A DNA stretch of 7,169 nucleotides from Planctomycetaceae bacterium TMED10 (GTDB lineage: Bacteria > Planctomycetota > Planctomycetia > Pirellulales > UBA7805), in NCBI GenBank assembly GCA_002168195.1, contig NHBP01000027.1:13709-20877 (forward strand), written 5' to 3'. The position numbers were made by a program, and so were the translations under genes. Below are positions 6,568 to 7,169 of this stretch, one piece after another (position 1 is the stretch's first letter; the number at the start of each line of letters is the position of its first letter). The notes beneath the pieces were generated by a model. That model was not told the DNA's origin. It ran no database searches and saw only the letters and a list, made by a program, of their open reading frames with translations.

Positions 6568-7169
6568 CTAATTGTCCACAATATTTGTGCCTGACACATT
6601 AGTTGCGGAAATTCGGAAGACTAATTCACGATGGTGAATCCATTGGTTTTCCCGGAGGAATACATTGATACTTTCGTGATTGGGGAATAATCCAAAAACG
6701 GTGGGGCCCCAACTACTTTGTCCCACCCCAAGAACGCCATTTTTCTTGAGTCGGTTGGCGACCTCCTCCATCGCCGAGGAAGAATACAGTCCCGCCTGAG
6801 AATGAGCAAATAGTTCTCCGCAGCGCTCACCATATTCAGCCAAAGCATGACTAAATTCCTCGAATTGCGCCCGCTCGGCACTGTGAATCAATCGTTTTTG
6901 TGCGAGGTCAAGAAGCTGCTGTCTTAATCCGCGATTTGAATCCCGATTTGAATCCCGATTTGAAAAAGCGTCAGCCTCTATTTTCCCCGAGAGTCCTTCT
7001 TCTCCTGCCGAGGTCACTAAAAGCCAACGCCAGTCGGCGGGCAGTATAAATCGTTCTACCGAGTTGCAAGGTGAGCCGTCATTACCGGCCACGCCCCCGG
7101 GATCAAAGATCAGCCCGCCCCGAACGAAACCTTCCGAGCCGACAAGGGACCTGCTCCCCCGCCCAAAAT
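6568..7169 (-). CDS. Beta-RFAP synthase (tetrahydromethanopterin pathway), 5' end outside window
   Basis: Beta-ribofuranosylaminobenzene 5'-phosphate synthase joins PRPP and 4-aminobenzoate with loss of CO2, the first committed step to the C1 carrier tetrahydromethanopterin; it belongs to the GHMP kinase superfamily. About 199 residues are visible of an expected 310-340. The frame is open to the right edge and family motifs lie upstream of the GTG at 7092: GRGSRSLVG (about 7138-7164) and GFVRGGLIFD (7102-7131). So that GTG is internal and the true start is beyond 7169. Further in come WRWLLVTS, GLSG, an alpha-helical stretch ending in ALAEYGERCGELF, and the hallmark GVGQSSWGPTVFGLF (6685-6729). 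A 12-base tandem repeat encodes SNRDSNRDSNR in a loop after GLSG. The stop is TAG at 6570-6568. The family call rests on these motifs from memory; a distant GHMP relative is the alternative. Confidence 0.82.
   Translation of the reverse strand, partial: FGRGSRSLVGSEGFVRGGLIFDPGGVAGNDGSPCNSVERFILPADWRWLLVTSAGEEGLSGKIEADAFSNRDSNRDSNRGLRQQLLDLAQKRLIHSAERAQFEEFSHALAEYGERCGELFAHSQAGLYSSSAMEEVANRLKKNGVLGVGQSSWGPTVFGLFPNHESINVFLRENQWIHHRELVFRISATNVSGTNIVDN
6932..6964. repeat. 12-bp tandem repeat, 2.75 copies, inside the beta-RFAP synthase gene
   Basis: The unit CGATTTGAATCC occurs at 6932-6943 and 6944-6955, then a partial copy CGATTTGAA at 6956-6964, all identical. Because 12 is a multiple of three, it adds four residues (D-S-N-R in register) per copy without shifting the frame. 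It lies in a loop region where family members vary in length. Confidence 0.95.

Noticed and set aside
6529..6577. Inverted repeat GGACAAT/ATTGTCC across the end of the beta-RFAP synthase gene
   Set aside because: Only 7 bp with a 34-base loop and no following T-tract; likely chance.
7090..7092. GTG as start of a 174-residue protein
   Set aside because: Family motifs GRGSRSLVG and GFVRGGLIFD continue upstream in the same frame to the window edge, so this codon is an internal valine.

Overview
The window looks like chromosomal DNA from a bacterium of the Planctomycetes (Planctomycetota), possibly Pirellula-like. This is an inference. It rests on the PdxJ, DapA and MgtE sequences resembling what I remember of planctomycete homologues, on a beta-RFAP synthase (tetrahydromethanopterin pathway, which in bacteria is found mainly in methylotrophic proteobacteria and planctomycetes), on weak or absent Shine-Dalgarno sites, and on a base composition near 50% GC. 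It has no phage, transposon or CRISPR signature.

Layout. Positions 1-110 hold the N-terminus of RNase III (rnc) on the minus strand, running off the left edge, with a good sigma70-type promoter at 164-192. A run of plus-strand genes diverges from it: mgtE (magnesium channel/transporter), pdxJ (vitamin B6 synthesis), dapA (lysine/diaminopimelate synthesis), a GT4 glycosyltransferase whose start overlaps the end of dapA by 20 bases, and a ROK-family sugar kinase. The gaps are 39, 83, -20 and 112 bases. The first three are housekeeping genes. The glycosyltransferase and kinase form a sugar-related pair, but their substrates cannot be read from sequence.

Convergent with this run, on the minus strand, are a hemerythrin-like protein (5765-6241) and the C-terminal two thirds of a beta-RFAP synthase (6568 to the right edge). 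The latter starts beyond the window; the GTG at 7092 is not its true start.

The 326-base gap between the two minus-strand genes (6242-6567) is the only long non-coding stretch and holds the most interesting signal. It contains a 77-base imperfect inverted repeat at 6360-6436 whose minus-strand RNA would fold as a long rod with a 13-bp closing stem, ending in six U. A perfect -35 box (TTGACA) with a 17-base spacer lies just upstream. This could be an undescribed small RNA of about 90 nt, or an unusually long terminator for the beta-RFAP synthase gene.
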